Below are positions 40,905 through 49,430 of a stretch of 64,000 nucleotides of DNA, one piece after another. The position numbers and the translations under genes were made by a program. Where the stretch lies: contig CAWISR010000003.1 of assembly GCA_963838845.1 (NCBI GenBank), positions 1,054,001 through 1,118,000 of the forward strand, given 5' to 3'. The DNA is from CAVRXQ01 sp963838845 (lineage in GTDB: Bacteria; Actinomycetota; Acidimicrobiia; Acidimicrobiales; Bog-793). The notes beneath the pieces are model-generated. The model was not told where the DNA came from. It ran no database searches and was given only the letters and a program-made list of their open reading frames with translations. Each line of letters starts with the position of its first letter. Positions within the stretch are counted from its first letter, which is position 1.

Positions 40905-43728
40905 CGTCGGTGTAGGTCGTGTCGTTCACGGTGACGAAACTGAAGTTCTTCGCCGTCGTGCACAGTGGATCGTCCGCCGACGCCTGGGCGCAGAAGGTCT
41001 GTGGTTCGAACGTGATCCCATCCAACGAGACGTACGTCGTCGGGCAAGCCGGCAAGTCGCCCGATCCGGCCGTCGGCTCGCATTCTGGCAGGTCGCCCCA
41101 GTTGATGGTCACCGTGAACGGAATCGTCGGCGAATCGGGCGACTTGTCGAAGACGACCGAGCGGTGCGTCGTGACCGGTGTTCCGTTCACCGTGAAGTTC
41201 TCCAAGTCGTTCGCGTTCGCAGTGAACTGCGTGTAGTTGACGCACCCGCTGTCATTGGGATTGTCAGAGGGGTAGGTGAGGCTCACGCCGACCGGCCCGG
41301 TTCCAAGGGTCGCCGTCCCCGTCTGGATCGCGGTGATCGTGTCCCCGGGACAGATCTGACCCGGCACCGTGGTGATCGAGGCGTCACAGTTGCCGGCGGA
41401 GGTCGAGCAGCTCGGCGGCGTGCCGGTCGCGGCGGAGAGCGTGCCGCTGATTCCCTCGTTCGCGGCGCTGAACGATGGTGCAGAAGCATTCACCGTCACC
41501 GTCTCTGCGGCTGGGTCTGTGACCATCACCGAGCATGATCCCGACGTCGTCGTGCAAGACACCGCAGTGCCGAGGTTGTCGTTGCTCGCGTCGGTGAAGT
41601 AGGCGCTCCCGCTCGGGGAAGGCAACGAGAAGTCGACCGTCGCGCCGCTGTCGGTGATGTCGGTGTACGTCGAGCCGTTCGTCGTGTACTGCAGCTGTGC
41701 CGTCTCCGTGACGACCCCGCCCAAGGCGTTGCTCGCGGTCGTCTCGGGGGTGAGGGTGATGCCGCCTTCCGCCCAGATCTGCGTCGCGTCACACTTGCCC
41801 GTCATTCCGGGACAGTCCGAAGTCGTCATGTCCGTCGATCCGGTGAACATTCCCGAGATATTCTCCGCACTCGCGCCGAAGGTCGACGTGGCGTGGACGG
41901 TTGCTGTCTCGGGATTGGGGTCGTTGACGATCACCGAGCACGATCCGGACGATGTCGTACACGTCGTGGATACGCCGAGGTTGTCGTTGCTCGCGTCGGT
42001 GAAGTAGGCACCGCCGCTCGGGGAGGACAACGTGAAGTCGACCGTCGCGGCGCTGTCGGAAAGGGTCGTCCAGCTTCCACCGGGCAACATGTACTGCAAC
42101 GTTGCCGCGATCGTGTCCGAGTTCCCGGTCGCGTCCGTCGCCGTCTCCGGCGACAAGGTGATGCGTGCCTCGGACGTCTGGACGTATTCGTTGCCACACG
42201 GGCCGGTCGTCGACGCGTAGTCGGGATTCGTCGAGGTATAGGTGTCCCGCCAGTAGTACGTGGCGAGGTCCGACGCGGTATAGGCCAACGACGTCGCGGA
42301 GAACGGACTTCCGTTCGACGCGTTCTCGGTGTCGGTGAACACCGGCGTCGTGACACAACTCGAGTCGTTCTTGTACAAGTTGAAGGTGATCGTCCCCGTC
42401 GGGTTACCGAACCCCGTGATCGGGGTGAGGGTCGCCGTGTCAGAGATCTCGAAGCCGACTGGGGCGGTCAGGCCGCCGTTTGTCGCCGAGGTCGCGGTGT
42501 CCGTGGCGTTGTTCGGGTCGGTCACCGTCGTCGTCGTGTGCATCGTCGGCGGTCCGGGCACGACGAACGTCGTGCAGGACTCGGCCCCGCCCGTTCCTCG
42601 CTGACCCGGGTCGACTTCAGGAGCGAGGGCCTGAATCCGATAGGTGTCACCGGGAATCAGCCCCGTTGTCGAGCCCTGGTTCGCGATCGTCATGCCCGCG
42701 AACGAGCTCGCGTTCCAGACGACTTCGGATCCGTAGCCCTGGTTGAACTGTGTGGCGGGGTTGAACGGCGGCGTGTCCGCGTACGGTCCGAGATCCCAGT
42801 TGTTCGGCACCGAGGCGAACGTCGGCACGCCAAAGGAGGACGTGGCGTTGTCGGTCGCCCAGTCCCCGTAGATCGCGTTGATGAAGCTCGTTCCCGTGCC
42901 GCCCTGCTCCCAGTCACCGGCGTAGTAAGCGGGCGTGTTCGGCGTGAGCAGCGCGCCGTTCGGCTGGGTCAGGTTGGTGAGGTACAGCGCTGGATGGTCG
43001 GGGCGCGAGGAGGATCCCCCGAGGGTGAGCTCGGTCGCGGCCGGGTCTCCGATGCTCGGGTTTGTCGCTTCGCCGTAGGGCAACGCGGTGTCGACGACAA
43101 TCGTCCCCGCCGGGAAGGCGTTGTGACCAGTACTGAACGCGTTGACGGTGATCGTCGTTGCGCCCTGAGCCGCCGGCTGCGCCACCGTGATGTGGTTGAT
43201 CTCGAGCCCGCCCGAAATGAGGGTGAGCGAGTCGCCGGTCGCGTAGGCGACCGGAAGCGCGGCGACCGAGAGCGTCGTGTACTGCGTGTTCCTCTGCAGT
43301 CCGCTGCCGGTGAGCGTCGTTTGGCTCACTGCTTGCCATGCCGTCGGCACGGCAGAACTCGACTTCGTCTGCACGCCGAGGAGAAGGTCCGACTCGTCGT
43401 TCGCGAAGAGACCGATGTGAGCCGAAAGCCCGACTCCGTAGACCTTGAGTCCCTGGATGACGGACTGTTCCGGCATCCGAATCGACGAACCGTAAGAACC
43501 CTGAGACGTCTTAGTGGTCGGTTGGTAGTTCGCGTACGCCGAGGACGAAACCGGGTAGCCGCACGAGTCCGCGTTGGTCGGGGGTGGCAGATACGTTGCG
43601 GCCGATACGCCGTTTGCGACGAACGCGACGACCGGCGCGACGACGCCCGAAACCAACAACGCGCACATCGCCAAAGTGCGGCGCCGCGTCGGCCGGGCAT
43701 GGACGCGACTGTCACCAAGGAACCGCAC
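40852..43728 (-). CDS. Large secreted protein with Ig-like repeats
   Basis: This 958-residue protein has a signal peptide (RRRTLAMCALLVSGVVAP, cleavage near GVSAA) and a Thr-, Ser-, Asn- and Asp-rich mature part. GTG 43728 is chosen because GGGGGAGG lies 7 bases before it; the frame runs further upstream without such a site. Two repeats of about 95 residues (residues about 545-640 and 665-755) share ITLSPET/ITLTPET, TVDF-L-SPSG, the exact block YFTDASNDNLG and SGSCSV. Paired cysteines fit disulfides. No sorting motif or C-terminal anchor is seen. It may be a cell-surface or matrix protein; the function is unknown. Confidence 0.75.
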   Translation of the reverse strand: MRFLGDSRVHARPTRRRTLAMCALLVSGVVAPVVAFVANGVSAATYLPPPTNADSCGYPVSSSAYANYQPTTKTSQGSYGSSIRMPEQSVIQGLKVYGVGLSAHIGLFANDESDLLLGVQTKSSSAVPTAWQAVSQTTLTGSGLQRNTQYTTLSVAALPVAYATGDSLTLISGGLEINHITVAQPAAQGATTITVNAFSTGHNAFPAGTIVVDTALPYGEATNPSIGDPAATELTLGGSSSRPDHPALYLTNLTQPNGALLTPNTPAYYAGDWEQGGTGTSFINAIYGDWATDNATSSFGVPTFASVPNNWDLGPYADTPPFNPATQFNQGYGSEVVWNASSFAGMTIANQGSTTGLIPGDTYRIQALAPEVDPGQRGTGGAESCTTFVVPGPPTMHTTTTVTDPNNATDTATSATNGGLTAPVGFEISDTATLTPITGFGNPTGTITFNLYKNDSSCVTTPVFTDTENASNGSPFSATSLAYTASDLATYYWRDTYTSTNPDYASTTGPCGNEYVQTSEARITLSPETATDATGNSDTIAATLQYMLPGGSWTTLSDSAATVDFTLSSPSGGAYFTDASNDNLGVSTTCTTSSGSCSVIVNDPNPETATVHATSTFGASAENISGMFTGSTDMTTSDCPGMTGKCDATQIWAEGGITLTPETTASNALGGVVTETAQLQYTTNGSTYTDITDSGATVDFSLPSPSGSAYFTDASNDNLGTAVSCTTTSGSCSVMVTDPAAETVTVNASAPSFSAANEGISGTLSAATGTPPSCSTSAGNCDASITTVPGQICPGDTITAIQTGTATLGTGPVGVSLTYPSDNPNDSGCVNYTQFTANANDLENFTVNGTPVTTHRSVVFDKSPDSPTIPFTVTINWGDLPECEPTAGSGDLPACPTTYVSLDGITFEPQTFCAQASADDPLCTTAKNFSFVTVNDTTYTDVTETWSGLTDWQLRDGG

Positions 43729-44042
43729 GATACGACCTCCCCCCTCGTGCAGGTGCACAACCGGCTGCGCGCCTGCGCCGGACTCCGCACGGCGTTTGCA
43801 AGAGTAAGTGTCAAGGGATGAGCGCGCCATAGGCGACGCAGGGAAATCCATGCCGATTCCGACGCGCAACGCGCACGTCAGCAAGATTCAGGGACGCAGC
43901 GTGCTTGGTCTTTCACCCATCGTGGCAAGCGGCGGTGGTATCTCGCTTCACGACGTGGAACTCCGTGCGGCAGGGTGTGCGCTTTCGCCGAGCATGCGCG
44001 CACCTCGCGTCGAGCGAGCCCGCCCGGGTTCAGAGATCGTCG
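43729..44042. other. Intergenic region upstream of the secreted-protein gene
   Basis: This 314-base stretch lies between the secreted-protein start and the end of the metallo-hydrolase gene. On the minus strand it contains a perfect TTGACA (43814-43809) but no matching -10 element 16-18 bases downstream. The minus-strand frame of the secreted protein stays open through part of it. I see no independent gene. Confidence 0.4.
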
Positions 44043-44894
44043 TCAGAGATCGAGGACGGTGCCGACGGCGGCGGCCTCGACGCGCGGAGGGGCGCTTTGG
44101 TACCGGGCGAGGATCGCGTCGATCTGGTCGTCGGCGCGCTCGGGGTGGTGATGGATGAGCAGGACCCGACCGACCTCGGCGATCTCACCGAGACCGACCG
44201 CGTAGCCGTACGACGAGTGCCGCGGGTTTGGGCGGTTGGCCAACTCCTCGTCGGTGTACTCCGCATCGTGGAAGACAACCGCGCACCCCTTAGTCAGCGC
44301 GAGCGCGTCCTCGTGGTACACGCCGAGTCCGCTCGGCCCGGGCCCGAGTCGCGTCGGGGCGTGGTCCCCGAGATAGGCGACGTTCGCGCCACCGTCTGAG
44401 ATCCGGAAGCCGAAGGTCGGGCTGTCGGCATGCGGGATCTCGCGGGCCGAGATCGAGAAACCCTCGACTTTCATCTCACCCGCTGCAAGCCGTTGGTACT
44501 GCCACCGCCCTAACAGCTGGCTCGGCGTGATCGGGAAGAAGGGCGGCGAGAGGAACCTTTCGATGCTCTCTTCGACGCCATTGCGCGTCGGCGCGAACAG
44601 GTCGACCCGCGATCCTGCGTGGTTTCCGGCACCGAAGAACGGGAGACCCTGCGTGTGGCCAAAGTGCAAATGGCTGAGCAAAAGGGTCCCGGAGAACGGC
44701 TCGGACCCGAAGATCGTCGCCTCCGGTTGAAAGAAATCACCGACGAGTCGGATCCCGGTTCCGGCGTCGACGATGAGGCTCGGTCGCTCGCCGTCGTGGG
44801 CGAAGGCGAGGCACGCTGTGTGTCCGCCGTAGCGGGTGAATGCCGCTCCGGGTGCCGGAGTCATTCCCCGGACCCCGCACACCCAGATCCGCAC
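44043..44894 (-). CDS. Metallo-beta-lactamase-fold hydrolase with altered metal motif
   Basis: This 283-residue protein belongs to the beta-lactamase-fold hydrolases related to PhnP and to cAMP/cGMP phosphodiesterases: it begins MRIWVCGVRGMTPAPG, has FTRYGGHTACLA and LIVDAGTGIR, then the metal motif. That motif reads SHLHFGHTQG (His75, His77, Gly79, His80), so the Asp of HxHxDH is replaced by Gly. Later ligand regions (YLGDH, VVFHDAEYTDEE, HHHPERADD) are kept. Loss of the Asp should weaken the second metal site, so activity may be altered. The nearby cyclase makes a cyclic-nucleotide substrate conceivable, but this is inference. Confidence 0.82.
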   Translation of the reverse strand: MRIWVCGVRGMTPAPGAAFTRYGGHTACLAFAHDGERPSLIVDAGTGIRLVGDFFQPEATIFGSEPFSGTLLLSHLHFGHTQGLPFFGAGNHAGSRVDLFAPTRNGVEESIERFLSPPFFPITPSQLLGRWQYQRLAAGEMKVEGFSISAREIPHADSPTFGFRISDGGANVAYLGDHAPTRLGPGPSGLGVYHEDALALTKGCAVVFHDAEYTDEELANRPNPRHSSYGYAVGLGEIAEVGRVLLIHHHPERADDQIDAILARYQSAPPRVEAAAVGTVLDL

Positions 44895-45016
44895 GGGCGC
44901 AGTCTTTCATGACCGAGCCGCGAATGGGGCTGTCACTGTCCTCTCGGTCGTGGCGCCACCTTCGCGTGCAACCTTCGCTTTGAGGTCGCGGGAGACTCGC
45001 ACCGCGCCGCTCATGT

Positions 45017-45772
45017 TCAGTTGGCGAAGTAGCGCCGAGGGGTAGACCCGGTCTCGCGTCGGAAGGCGGCGATGAAGGCGCTCGTCGTCATGTAGCCGAC
45101 GCGCATCGCCACCTCGCTCACCGGAACCCCCGCAGCAAGCGCGGGAGCCGCTGCTTGAAGCCGGGCGAGCGTGCGCCACCGCCCGAAGGTGACTCCCGTC
45201 TCCGCAAAGGCGCGCGCGAGCGTCCGGGCACTCGCACCGACGAAGTGGCCCCAGTCGTCGAGGTCGCGCCCGTCGGCGGGGTCGCCGATGATCGCCCGCG
45301 CCACGTCGAGGGCACGTTCGTCGGAGGGCATGCGTAGTTCGATCGCCGAGTTCGATACGGGGGTGAGGACGTCGAAGAGGACCATCTCGGCGTGCGCTCG
45401 TGCCTCGGCGCTCGATCGGGCGTCCGCGAGGTACGTGATGAGCTCGGCCAGCAGCTGTCCGGCACCGATCGGGGTCGGGCGTGCGAAGGCAAGGGGTGAT
45501 CGGTCAGAGTTGATGTACGCCGTGCGCATGATTGCCGGACCCGACGATCTCGTCTCGTGGCGCACACCGGCGGGGATCCACAGCGCCCGCGTCGGGGGCA
45601 GCACCCAGGTCTCGTTGCCGCAGTCGACCGTGAGCACACCTTCGGATGCCCAGGCGAGCTGGTGTTCGGCGTGCACGTGTGCGTCGAAGCTGGTGCCGGC
45701 GTCCATCTCGAAGACGACGAGGTCGAGCATGCGATCTTCAGGCACCCGCAGACGTTGTCCGTCTTGCGACAT
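45017..45772 (-). CDS. AraC-family transcriptional regulator with cupin domain
   Basis: This 251-residue regulator has an N-terminal cupin-like sensor (FDAHVHAEHQLAWASEGVLTV, PPTRALWIPAGVRHE) and a C-terminal double helix-turn-helix (residues about 165-250; GASARTLARAF...TFGRWRTLARLQAA...VSEVAMRVGYMTTSAFIAAFRRETGSTPRRYF, quoted in part). It resembles the group that controls efflux genes such as NimR. It is divergent from the methyltransferase gene at 45828, so the 55 bases between them are the likely control site. Confidence 0.9.
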   Translation of the reverse strand: MSQDGQRLRVPEDRMLDLVVFEMDAGTSFDAHVHAEHQLAWASEGVLTVDCGNETWVLPPTRALWIPAGVRHETRSSGPAIMRTAYINSDRSPLAFARPTPIGAGQLLAELITYLADARSSAEARAHAEMVLFDVLTPVSNSAIELRMPSDERALDVARAIIGDPADGRDLDDWGHFVGASARTLARAFAETGVTFGRWRTLARLQAAAPALAAGVPVSEVAMRVGYMTTSAFIAAFRRETGSTPRRYFAN

Positions 45773-45827
45773 TGTTTGGCAGCGTACGCGCTAGCCACGT
45801 GCGCCGTCGGTCCGTACCGTGCGTCGC

Positions 45828-46421
45828 ATGAATGAGGAACATGCGAAGTTCTGTTCGAGTCCGGAGTGGGTCGAGTGTCTGCGTACCGAGGTCGTCGCGC
45901 CGCTGGCGGCGGGCATCCTCGGCGGTGAGGTCCTCGAGCTCGGTCCGGGTCCCGGCGCGGCGACCGGATGGCTCGCCGAGCACGTCGAGCACCTGACGTG
46001 TCTCGAGTCCGACCCGAAAGCGGTGCTCGATCTCGCTGATCGGTTCACCGGTCGCAACGTCGACGTCGTCGAAGGAGACGCTTCGGCGATGGAGTTCCCC
46101 GACGCGTCGTTCGACACGGCTTGCTGCTTCACGATGCTCCACCACGTTCCGACGGCACGCGAACAGGACGAGCTGTTGTCCGAGACGCTGCGCGTGCTTC
46201 GCCCCGGCGGAGCGTTCATCGGCTCAGACAGCCTTCCGAGCGTCGACCTCCACCATTTTCACGTCGGGGACACATACAACCCGGTCGAACCGTCATCGTT
46301 CCTCACCCGTCTCCAAACCACAGGTTTCTGCAGGATCACGCTGATGGTCGATTGGGACCTGCGCTTCATCGCGTACAAGCCCCAATCCGATAGTGACGCG
46401 TCCGAAGCGTGCCGATCCTGA
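45828..46421 (+). CDS. Class I SAM-dependent methyltransferase
   Basis: This 197-residue protein is a compact Rossmann-fold methyltransferase. Motif I is VLELGPGPG (residues 35-43), the acidic end of strand 2 is LESDP, motif II is VEGDASAMEFPDASFD, and a post-motif reads MLHHVP then LRVLRPGGAFIGSD. ATG 45828 is preferred over GTG 45819. The substrate is not known. It is divergent from the AraC regulator, which may control it. Confidence 0.85.
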   Translation: MNEEHAKFCSSPEWVECLRTEVVAPLAAGILGGEVLELGPGPGAATGWLAEHVEHLTCLESDPKAVLDLADRFTGRNVDVVEGDASAMEFPDASFDTACCFTMLHHVPTAREQDELLSETLRVLRPGGAFIGSDSLPSVDLHHFHVGDTYNPVEPSSFLTRLQTTGFCRITLMVDWDLRFIAYKPQSDSDASEACRS

Positions 46422-46460
46422 TGTCGATGCCTGTCGAACGTGAAAGAGAGGAGTGAAACG

Positions 46461-46958
46461 ATGACGCTTCCCTACGAAGAGCCCCTTGTCGTCCGTCAGC
46501 CGGGCGAACGTGTGGTTCCCGAGCCGCCGCGCCGCGGTGAACCCGGCGGTGAACCCTGCCGAATCTGTGCCGGAGAAACGACGAAGCCAGTATGGGCGGA
46601 CGACAACTGGACCCTCCATCCTCCAGTCGGCGGCAGCCTTCCGGGGGCCGTGTGGCTCGCGAGTCGTGAGCACGTCGATTCGTTTTCCGACCTGCCGCAG
46701 GTTCTCGCTGAGGACTTCGGCAAGGTCGCCGCGAGAGTCGAGCGCGCGATCCTCTCGCGAGGCGACGTGGGCCGCGTCCACCTCTATCGATGGGGTGACG
46801 GTGGCGCGCACTTCCATGTTTGGTTCATTCCGCGGCCCCTCGGGATGCTCGAGGCGAGCGGGATGATGCTGCCGATCTGGGAGGACGTCCTCCCGAACGT
46901 GTCGGACGACGAGCTACGCGAGGCGGCGGAGGACGTCGCGAGCGCGATGTCGCGGTAA
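46461..46958 (+). CDS. HIT-like protein with degenerate histidine triad
   Basis: This 165-residue protein resembles histidine-triad hydrolases: it has a CxxC pair (Cys33, Cys36) near the N-terminus, a WTLHPP strand and the sequence GAHFHVWFIPRP, where His117 and His119 match the first two positions of H-x-H-x-H and the third is Trp. AGAGAGGAG lies 7 bases before ATG 46461, which decides the start; an in-frame GTG 46440 is less likely. HIT proteins cleave nucleotide phosphoramidates or dinucleoside phosphates. The missing third His leaves catalysis uncertain. Confidence 0.7.
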   Translation: MTLPYEEPLVVRQPGERVVPEPPRRGEPGGEPCRICAGETTKPVWADDNWTLHPPVGGSLPGAVWLASREHVDSFSDLPQVLAEDFGKVAARVERAILSRGDVGRVHLYRWGDGGAHFHVWFIPRPLGMLEASGMMLPIWEDVLPNVSDDELREAAEDVASAMSR

Positions 46959-46979
46959 TGCGAGAAGGTGATCGCGGTG

Positions 46980-47201
46980 ATGTTCAATCCTTCACTCTTC
47001 GGACGAGATATCGATCGGCGGACACGGGAACTTCGTGCGTTGCCGGAGCCGAGGTTCGTCGAACGCCCGAGAAATCCTCGTCAAAGGCGCCCGCGAGCTC
47101 TGCGCGCTGCATTTGGGGTGCGGCTCATCGCCTGGGGTGAGTCACTCACTCGCGGTGTCTCTGATGCTGGGATGGGACGCATCGGTCGGCAGCCGTGCTG
47201 A
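46980..47201 (+). CDS. Small basic protein of unknown function
   Basis: This 73-codon frame starts at ATG 46980 with GAAGGTG 7 bases upstream of the paired GTG ATG codons. It predicts a basic protein with MFNPSLFGRDIDRRTREL at its start and an amphipathic helix-like RALRAAFGVRLIAWGESL segment. The pattern resembles small actinobacterial proteins with an Arg-rich stretch before an amphipathic helix, but I recognise no family. The remaining 95 bases before the next gene end hold nothing I can support. Confidence 0.4.
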   Translation: MFNPSLFGRDIDRRTRELRALPEPRFVERPRNPRQRRPRALRAAFGVRLIAWGESLTRGVSDAGMGRIGRQPC

Positions 47202-47296
47202 TCCTTCTCGTCGCGCCGCTTGCAAAGGGCTCGCGAGCGTGCCCCCTCTCTCGCTGGTTCCTCCTCGGAGGAGGCGGACCGGAAGAATCTGACGAT

Positions 47297-47740
47297 TTAG
47301 CTCGCGGATGGCTTTTGGTAGCGCGCGACCGAGAACGAGAGCAGCAGTGGGATATCGATCGCGAAGACGACCAGGGACAACGTGATCAGCACGAGCGTGG
47401 AGCCGCTCGTGTGATCGAAGACGAAGATGAACTCGAGCATCCCGGCGATGACGAAGTACGCGAGGCTCGTCCACCGGCCGACCAGGAAGAACGATTTCCA
47501 CGCGAAGGGACGAAATCTCGCGATGAGGATCACGTTCACGACGAGTACCGCACCGGCAGCGATGAGCAGTCCAAGCGAGGGTCCGATCGGCACGCGCCGC
47601 GGCAGACGCGCGGCGAGCAGGATCCCGCCCACGATCACCAATCCCATCGACAACACACAGAGTTGAGCGACGGGCGGCAGTTTTCGTTCTTGCGCGTCCG
47701 CTGAGTGTTCGGCGAGGCGGGGGGCGGTTTCGGTGGTCAT
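47297..47740 (-). CDS. Four-helix membrane protein of unknown function
   Basis: This 147-residue protein has four membrane helices (GLVIVGGILLAARL, GLLIAAGAVLVVNVILIA, SLAYFVIAGMLEFIFVF and LVVFAIDIPLLLSFSVA) and a polar N-terminus. ATG 47740 overlaps the stop of the gene at 47737-48354 in an ATGA arrangement, so the two are coupled and their products may associate. I recognise no family. Confidence 0.7.
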   Translation of the reverse strand: MTTETAPRLAEHSADAQERKLPPVAQLCVLSMGLVIVGGILLAARLPRRVPIGPSLGLLIAAGAVLVVNVILIARFRPFAWKSFFLVGRWTSLAYFVIAGMLEFIFVFDHTSGSTLVLITLSLVVFAIDIPLLLSFSVARYQKPSAS

Positions 47741-48354
47741 GATGAGGCGAGCTTCGTCATGATGATCAGCGTCGCGACCTGCATCGCGCCGGTGACACCC
47801 GCGGTGTAGATGAACCGGCGCATGAGACGGCCGATCAGCTCGCCATTCGGCTCCGACTTGCGCAATTCGAAGAGCACCGCGAGGTTTGCCGGCTCGAGAA
47901 GTCCAATTGCGATGACCGCCATCACGCCGACGATGATCATCGATGCGACGACCCACCCGTGAACCGGGGACGTGCTGAGGATCGTGCCTTCGTGCCGAGC
48001 GAGTTGCCAACCTGCCGCGAGCGTCGCGATGACGAGCGTTGGCATCAACAGGATCATCTTCGGCATCAGTCGTTTCGAGAATTCGATACGCGCAGGGATC
48101 GACATTTGTCCGAGTATCGGTCCGATCACGAAGCCGAGGAACAGGTCGATGGCGGTCCAAAGTCCGCCACTCACAACGTGGAAGAAATCCAGCGCCCAGA
48201 GCCGGTTGGTGGCGATCGCCGCGACGAGTCCAGCGAGCGCGACCACGACGATCGGGATCGCGCGGACCGGCACGATCTGGAAATCGGCGCGAGGGTTCGC
48301 TTCCGCCTCGACTCGTCCCGGGGCGGCCCCGACGTCGATCAACGTTTCCGCCAT
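47737..48354 (-). CDS. Five-helix membrane protein, CopD/DUF2269-like
   Basis: This 205-residue membrane protein has about five helices. The segment ALDFFHVVSGGLWTAIDLFLGF, of which the key part is FFHVVSGGLW, has the helix-embedded His and the G-x-W pattern seen in CopD- and DUF2269-type proteins, and a second His lies in QLARHEG. This could mean a haem or metal site, but no family can be named with confidence. ATG 48354 (MAETLIDVG) is chosen over an arginine-rich upstream start. It is the first gene of a coupled pair. Confidence 0.68.
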   Translation of the reverse strand: MAETLIDVGAAPGRVEAEANPRADFQIVPVRAIPIVVVALAGLVAAIATNRLWALDFFHVVSGGLWTAIDLFLGFVIGPILGQMSIPARIEFSKRLMPKMILLMPTLVIATLAAGWQLARHEGTILSTSPVHGWVVASMIIVGVMAVIAIGLLEPANLAVLFELRKSEPNGELIGRLMRRFIYTAGVTGAMQVATLIIMTKLASS

Positions 48355-48499
48355 TCGCCCCCCTATCAACCGACGACGCGATCTGCGGCGCAATCTAGTT
48401 ATTGGCGCCGGACGGGTGAAGCTGAAGTTGCCGGCGTCGTCGTCGGTCGCATCGCGCCGGTTGAGCTGCGGCGCACGCTGTCGCCGCGTCGGCCACCGC

Positions 48500-48528
48500 T
48501 GGCAGGGTGCCTCGGATTCCCGTAAACT
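48500..48528 (+). promoter_or_regulatory. Candidate str operon promoter
   Basis: TGGCAG (48500-48505) and TAAACT (48523-48528) are spaced by 17 bases, 61 bases before the rpsL start. The -10 match is fair and the -35 weak. The preceding genes run on the other strand, so a promoter must exist in this 234-base gap. Confidence 0.4.
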
Positions 48529-48588
48529 CGCCTACGCCCGCTGGCGCGCGCCCGCGGGCGACCCCCGTGGTCTTTCGGAAGGAAACGC

Positions 48589-48960
48589 GTGCCCACTATC
48601 GCCCAACTCGTCCGCGCCGGACGGGAGTCGAAGCGGTCGAAAACGAAGACGCCTGCTCTGAAAGGCGCCCCGCAGCGCCGGGGCGTCTGCACGCGCGTGT
48701 ACACGACGACCCCGAAGAAGCCGAACTCTGCCCTGCGCAAGGTCGCCCGGGTGCGCCTCACGAGCGGGGTCGAGGTGACGGCGTACATCCCCGGCGTCGG
48801 CCACAACCTGCAGGAGCACTCGATCGTGCTCGTGCGCGGCGGCCGGGTGAAAGACCTGCCAGGAGTGCGGTACAAGATCGTGCGCGGCGCCCTCGACACC
48901 GTCGGGGTGCGCGACCGCGCCCAGGCCCGCAGCCGCTACGGCGCGAAGAAGAGCGCCTGA
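48589..48960 (+). CDS. rpsL: 30S ribosomal protein S12
   Basis: This 123-residue S12 sits at the decoding centre. It starts at GTG 48589 with GGAAGGAAA upstream (MPTIAQLVRAGR). The TTTPKKPNSALRKVARV and RGGRVKDLPGVRY loops keep both lysines (numbered 43 and 88 in E. coli) whose change gives streptomycin resistance. The end RSRYGAKKSA is standard. Its stop overlaps the rpsG start (TGATG). Confidence 0.98.
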   Translation: MPTIAQLVRAGRESKRSKTKTPALKGAPQRRGVCTRVYTTTPKKPNSALRKVARVRLTSGVEVTAYIPGVGHNLQEHSIVLVRGGRVKDLPGVRYKIVRGALDTVGVRDRAQARSRYGAKKSA

Positions 48961-49430
48961 TGCCCCGCAGCGGCCCCGCCCCTCGACGTGACCTCCAGCC
49001 GGACCCTGTCTACCGGTCAGTCCTCGTCACGCAGCTGATCAACAAGGTTCTCTCGCGCGGCAAGCGCAGCCTCGCCGAGCGCATCGTCTACGACGCCTTG
49101 ACGGTCGTTGCCGAGCGCACCAGCGGCGATGCCCTCGCGACGCTGAAGCGGGCCCTCGACAACGCCCGTCCCGAGCTCGAGGTCCGCTCCCGCCGCGTCG
49201 GGGGCACGACCTACCAGGTGCCGGTCGAGCTCCGCCCGAAGCGGGCGACGACCCTGTCGATCCGTTGGATCGTCAACTACGCGAAGGAGCGCCGCGAGCG
49301 CACGATGGCGCTTCGGCTGGCGAACGAGATCCTCGATGCGGCGAACGGCCTCGGTGCCGCCGTGAAGCGTCGCGAAGACGTCCACAAGATGGCGGAATCG
49401 AACAAGGCGTTCGCGCACTACCGCTGGTAG
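48960..49430 (+). CDS. rpsG: 30S ribosomal protein S7
   Basis: This 156-residue S7 organises the 30S head. The start MPRSGPAPRRDLQPDPVY at ATG 48960 overlaps the rpsL stop. The VGGTTYQVPVEL hairpin and the end HKMAESNKAFAHYRW are characteristic. In some bacteria S7 represses the str operon. A short hairpin follows the stop. Confidence 0.98.
   Translation: MPRSGPAPRRDLQPDPVYRSVLVTQLINKVLSRGKRSLAERIVYDALTVVAERTSGDALATLKRALDNARPELEVRSRRVGGTTYQVPVELRPKRATTLSIRWIVNYAKERRERTMALRLANEILDAANGLGAAVKRREDVHKMAESNKAFAHYRW

Noticed and set aside
41893..43821. 642-codon plus-strand frame opposite the secreted repeat protein
   Set aside because: The translation is Arg/Val/Gly-rich without domains. The minus-strand frame has a signal peptide, a ribosome-binding site and internal repeats.
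47195..47704. 169-codon plus-strand frame opposite the small membrane protein
   Set aside because: The product is Asp/Glu/Arg/His-rich and antisense to a clear four-helix membrane protein.
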